From NCBI GenBank assembly GCA_016946835.1, contig JACVTC010000010.1, positions 1,046,001 to 1,110,000 of the forward strand: a DNA stretch of 64,000 bases, in the 5' to 3' direction. Every line of letters begins with the position of its first letter. Position 1 is the first letter of the stretch. Shown piece after piece: positions 61,931 to 64,000 of this stretch. The stretch comes from Neocallimastix lanati (nom. inval.) (lineage: Eukaryota > Neocallimastigomycota > Neocallimastigomycetes > Neocallimastigales > Neocallimastigaceae). A program made the position numbers and the translations under genes. The notes under the pieces were generated by a model that was given only the letters and a program-made list of their open reading frames with translations, ran no database searches and had not been told where the DNA came from.

Positions 61931-64000
61931 TTTTTTTTAAATATTTATTTTTTGTCCTTTTCCAATGATTTTAAAAAAATTTAATATATATTTTATTATA
62001 AATTAAAGTTTTGATTTTTATTGGAATAACATTTTAATTAAATAATATATTGTTAAGTCAATATTTAATAATTAAAAATAATATATTTATATGCATTCCA
62101 TATAAATTTTCAAAATTTAAAATATAATTTAAAATATAATTAATTTTATTTTTAAAAATTGGATACATTAATCTCTAGTAGATTGTAGTTAATTCTAATT
62201 TAAAGCTTATTAAATTATTTATTATTAATATATTAATAATTAATATCAGTTTATTTTTATTTTTTTTATAATTTGTTTATTATTTTTTTCTATTTGTTTA
62301 TATTAGTTTTTTATTTATTTATTATTAAATGTATTCTATTACAAGTATTGTTAAAAAGAAACGAGAAGAAAGACTTGGGAATAGAATATTTTTAATTAAT
62401 TATATTTATCATTGTGATATTTATATAAAAAATCTAATGGTAAATTTATTATCTATAATATTTATTGAATTGTAATATTCATTTATTTATTAATTATATT
62501 TTTTATTTTATGTATATCTATTTTTTTTTAAAAATATAAACCGTTCATATTTATTTAAATTAAATTTATTTAAATTATTTGCTTAAAAAGGAAAATTTAA
62601 TAAATAATAATTATATTGATAAGAAATTTTAATTTATTTAATTTATATAAATTTAATTATTATTTACTATTATAACGTATATAATAATTAATATTTATTC
62701 ATTTAAAATACATAAATAAGATAATAAATAAATACATAAATAAATAAATAAATAAAAAATAAATAAATAAATTTTTATATGATATTTTATATTATATAAA
62801 AATATATTAATTATTCATTCATTTATTTTCATTCATTCATTTATTTGTCAATACATTTACATTTAATATACATTACAAAATAAGAATTAATGTACCGCTT
62901 ATTATTTATTATAACATTTATTTACAATTTAAATATGAGCCACAAATTTATCTAATTTCCTAATATATAATTAATATAAAATAATGTAATAGAAAAGTTA
63001 ATTTATAAATATTATTTGGTTTAATTAATTATATATAGATTTATATTTAATTATATACTTAATATTCCATAAACAATGAAATGCACTTTAATTAAAAATA
63101 TTAAAAATAAATTGATGTATTGATATATATAATATTTATTAATAATAAATTAAAATTTAATATAGGTAAAATAGAATTAATATAAAATATTATAGGTAGA
63201 ATAGAATAGAATTAATATAAAATATTATAATGGAGTTAATATAAAATATAATAAGTAGAATAGAATTAATATAATAAAATATTGACCTAACCTAAAATAA
63301 ATAGAATAATAAAATAATTGACATAATATTGTGTATATAATTTATGGAATAAATTAATTTATAAAAAAAAATTAAAATTTTATTATATAGATTAAATAAT
63401 TAACTAATTAACTAATTATATAATTATAAATATAAATATAAATATAAAAAAAATTATACAAAGTACGTTAATTATAAATGTATTAATAATGTATTTATAT
63501 ATATAATTAAACAAAATAATAATATAATTAGAGATTAAAAATAATATAGTATATTATATGTTAAATAATATATTTTCAATATGATATTTATATATGAAAA
63601 TATAAATATAAAAAAAATCAAGAAAAGATTTTAAATAAATAAATAAATAGATAAATAAATAAATAAATAAATAAATAGATAAATGAAAATATATTAAATG
63701 AATGGAATAATAATATTAATTATAATTTTATTGTTTATTTATATATGTAAAATAATTTATATTTTATTTCATAGATTTATTATTTATTATAAACATTTAT
63801 TTATTTTAAAAGTTTTTTTATAATTATTTGTGATGTTATTTATTTATTTATTATCTATTTATCTATTTATTTATATATTAAAATTTTAATTATTAGATTT
63901 TGACATTTTTTTTTTTTCATCTTCATTAAATACTATTAGAAAATTTTTAATAATTAATTTTAAATTTTTATTTTAAATTTTTATTTTTTTTTTTTTTTTT
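61931..64000. other. AT-rich right end of window
   Basis: Holds degenerate ~35-bp units with TAGAATTAATATAAAATATT (63150-63290), AAAT arrays (62730-62770, 63635-63685) and an isolated frame, 62329-62475, starting MYSITSIVKKKREERLGNRI (48 codons). That frame has unusually non-A/T codons (CGA, GGG) and might be an exon, but nothing around it supports a gene. Confidence 0.45.

Overview
Organism. The window is nuclear DNA of a eukaryote with extreme AT richness, long A/T homopolymers and genes split by many short AT-rich introns with GT..AG borders. The best taxonomic marker is a broken glycoside-hydrolase gene at 23.7-25.4 kb. It carries two tandem cysteine-rich, GDWGVE-containing fungal dockerin domains, a module typical of the cellulosomes of anaerobic gut fungi (Neocallimastigomycota, e.g. 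Neocallimastix, Piromyces, Anaeromyces). The 15-25% GC expected for that group fits; the species cannot be fixed from the window.

Layout. 1-5.3 kb (minus): a Nup155/Nup170-type inner-ring nucleoporin, rebuilt here as 12 exons and running off the left edge. 5.3-11.3 kb: gene-poor DNA with a GC-richer island that folds as several helices (6.48-6.68 kb, candidate ncRNA), a long TTTTA array, a degenerate tRNA-like sequence (9.22-9.28 kb) and an AATAAAT array. 11.3-16.3 kb (plus): an 8-exon protein kinase of the CK1/tau-tubulin kinase group with a long Gln/His-rich tail. 17.4-21.2 kb (minus, convergent): a 6-exon F-box/leucine-rich-repeat protein. 23.7-25.4 kb (minus): the dockerin hydrolase pseudogene. 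26.4-27.7 kb (plus, divergent from it): a compact 6-exon SEN15 tRNA-splicing endonuclease subunit. 39.0-40.1 kb (minus): a single-exon multi-pass membrane protein of unknown family.

Mobile DNA. Four Ty1/copia-type retrotransposon relics are present. B1 (28.36-31.95 kb, minus), B2 (54.8-57.7 kb, minus) and C (53.02-54.8 kb, plus) are deleted copies of one family. Element A (48.55-53.02 kb, minus) belongs to another family and is the best preserved: two LTRs of about 267 bp, a 5-bp target duplication ATTAG, a primer-binding site matching the anticodon half of tRNA-Lys(CUU), integrase, reverse transcriptase and RNase H, but no recognisable gag. A landed at the outer edge of an LTR of C.

The rest (about 33.9-39, 40.1-48.5 and 57.7-64 kb) is nearly pure A/T with microsatellites. 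It includes a heptamer satellite at 59.8-61.9 kb containing an exact-spacing 754-bp duplication.

The genes do not form a pathway. They are housekeeping or regulatory functions (nuclear pore, tRNA splicing, kinase signalling, probable SCF-type ubiquitin ligase adaptor) beside one decayed plant-biomass gene. Exon models are hand-built from reading frame, splice signals and family conservation. They close in frame at every junction but need transcript support.
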